A DNA stretch of 14,081 nt, taken from positions 1-14,081 of the forward strand of contig CAKQHC010000034.1 in the NCBI GenBank assembly GCA_934234005.1, in the 5' to 3' direction. This document shows positions 13,508 through 14,081 of this stretch, piece by piece. The first letter of the stretch is position 1; every line of letters begins with the position of its first letter. The translations under genes and the position numbers were made by a program. The notes beneath the pieces were generated by a model. That model made no database searches. It was not told where the DNA came from and worked only from the letters and a program-made list of their open reading frames with translations. Source of the DNA: an uncultured Methanomassiliicoccales archaeon (GTDB taxonomy: Archaea > Thermoplasmatota > Thermoplasmata > Methanomassiliicoccales > Methanomethylophilaceae).

Positions 13508-13754
13508 AGTGCGTAATTATAAACAGTGTACTTAACTTAACCGCATGTTTGGAAGTATGTATAATATAATAATAAAGACAGATATTGTTCATGTAACCTG
13601 TCCCGGAACCGGTATTTCATGCTGCATCGTGTCCGAGTCTGCATGTTTTGTCGATGTTAGATATGATTAAGCCGAATGTCATGTCGAAGAAATCACGTTA
13701 TTATGAAAGGCAACAGACAAAACGCATAAGGCCACACAATGTGTTCTTTAAAAG
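13508..13754. other. Intergenic region without a recognisable gene
   Basis: The stretch between the phosphoesterase and the tRNA holds only short frames. It contains AT-rich, TATA-like runs near 13558-13574 and possibly the promoter of the phosphoesterase-fpg pair. I see no clear RNA gene or repeat in it. Confidence 0.5.
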
Positions 13755-13839
13755 CGTGGAGAGGGGGATTCGAACCCCCGGGTCACATAGTGACATAGGA
13801 TTAGCAGTCCTACGCCTTACCAGGCTGGGCCATCTCCAC
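13755..13839 (-). tRNA. tRNA-Ser (anticodon GCT)
   Basis: The minus strand folds as a complete class II tRNA of 85 bases. The acceptor is GTGGAGA/TCTCCAC with discriminator G, the D stem is GCC/GGC, the anticodon stem is TAGGA/TCCTA with loop CTGCTAA (anticodon GCT at 13803-13805), and the T arm is GGGGG-TTCGAAT-CCCCC. A long variable arm (GTCAC-TAT-GTGAC) marks it as serine. There is no intron, and the 3' CCA is not encoded. Confidence 0.96.
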
Positions 13840-13865
13840 TTGTTATTCGGGCATATCACACATTG

Positions 13866-13875
13866 GTATTAAATG
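13866..13875 (-). promoter_or_regulatory. Probable TATA box of tRNA-Ser
   Basis: The minus strand reads CATTTAATAC about 30 bases before the tRNA 5' end, a suitable place for a TATA element giving a transcript that starts a few bases before the mature end. Confidence 0.5.
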
Positions 13876-13988
13876 GTTCCTTGTGAAATTTATATTCTCA
13901 CGAGATCGACGCCGTTTCCGAGCTAATGCAGTTATGTATTGCAGTTATTTTTCAAAGATTTATGCACAATTCTGTACTCAATAGAAAT
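13876..13988. other. AT-rich intergenic region with a 9-bp direct repeat
   Basis: No gene is evident. TGCAGTTAT occurs twice, at 13927-13935 and 13940-13948 (13-bp period), about 45-60 bp upstream of the plus-strand TATA box at 13989, where a regulator could bind. Confidence 0.35.
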
Positions 13989-13997
13989 ATTTATATA
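13989..13997 (+). promoter_or_regulatory. TATA box of a gene starting at the right edge
   Basis: ATTTATATA is a near-consensus archaeal TATA box, with GAAAT just upstream as a possible TFB contact. It predicts a transcript start near 14018, at or next to an ATG. Confidence 0.65.
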
Positions 13998-14011
13998 CAA
14001 CTTGTGTGTAC

Positions 14012-14081
14012 ATGGGGATGCGCGATGCATCAGGACACACACAAGGTGTGTCACTAAAGGTGCAACGTGAACGATTAATTC
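14012..14081 (+). CDS. Possible 5' end of an unidentified gene (runs off the window)
   Basis: From ATG at 14012 (or 14018) a frame is open to the window end, 23 codons: MGMRDASGHTQG and then VSLKVQRERLI. The strong TATA box and its distance suggest a leaderless mRNA starting at the second ATG. I do not recognise the product from so few residues. Alternatively the transcript is a non-coding RNA, since GACACAC (14034-14040) and GTGTGTC (14046-14052) can form a hairpin. Confidence 0.3.
   Translation, partial: MGMRDASGHTQGVSLKVQRERLI

Noticed and set aside
13648..13872. Plus-strand frame of 74 codons
   Set aside because: It runs antisense through tRNA-Ser, and its RGIRTPGSHS segment is the typical false peptide from a tRNA gene.
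1..14081. Search for CRISPR arrays, insertion sequences, integrases and toxin-antitoxin pairs
   Set aside because: No regularly spaced repeats, transposase motifs or att-like duplication next to the tRNA were seen; the window looks like core chromosome.

Overview
The window looks like a chromosomal segment of a methanogenic archaeon. Evidence is a block of archaeal informational genes (rnp2/Pop5, proteasome alpha, SBDS, exosome Rrp4, SRP19, ribosomal protein S8e), TATA-type promoters, and an HdrA-MvhD-MvhG-MvhA electron-bifurcating hydrogenase cluster. None of the 13 stop codons visible here is TAG. That fits, but does not prove, a pyrrolysine-using lineage such as Methanomassiliicoccales; the assignment is inference.

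Layout. (1) 1-2201, minus strand: rnp2, psmA, sdo1 and the 5' part of rrp4, in the classic order of the archaeal exosome/proteasome superoperon. (2) 2202-2759: an AT-rich divergent intergenic region with a TATA box for each side and a dense set of perfect inverted repeats, including an 11-bp pair that brackets the hdrA TATA box. (3) 2760-9023, plus strand: a tight operon hdrA-mvhD-mvhG-mvhA, closed by a hairpin/T-tract terminator. (4) 9071-12002, minus strand: rps8e with its own promoter and terminator, then srp19-nnr-phosphoesterase as a coupled unit. (5) 12043-13507, minus strand: a phosphoesterase coupled to a bacterial-type fpg (mutM). (6) 13755-13839, minus: tRNA-Ser(GCT). (7) The right edge holds a strong TATA box and the possible start of a further plus-strand gene.

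How the genes work together. MvhA and MvhG split H2, MvhD passes electrons on, and HdrA bifurcates them at flavin between ferredoxin and the heterodisulfide reductase HdrBC. No hdrB or hdrC is present in this window. Two features of the operon are atypical. HdrA is about 1004 residues and consists of two unequal HdrA-like halves whose accessory domains are complementary. MvhG carries an N-terminal tail of about 93 residues with tandem Lys/Glu/Pro units ending in Cys-Cys, not seen in the MvhG proteins I know. These two, together with the palindromic control region in front of hdrA, are the main leads.
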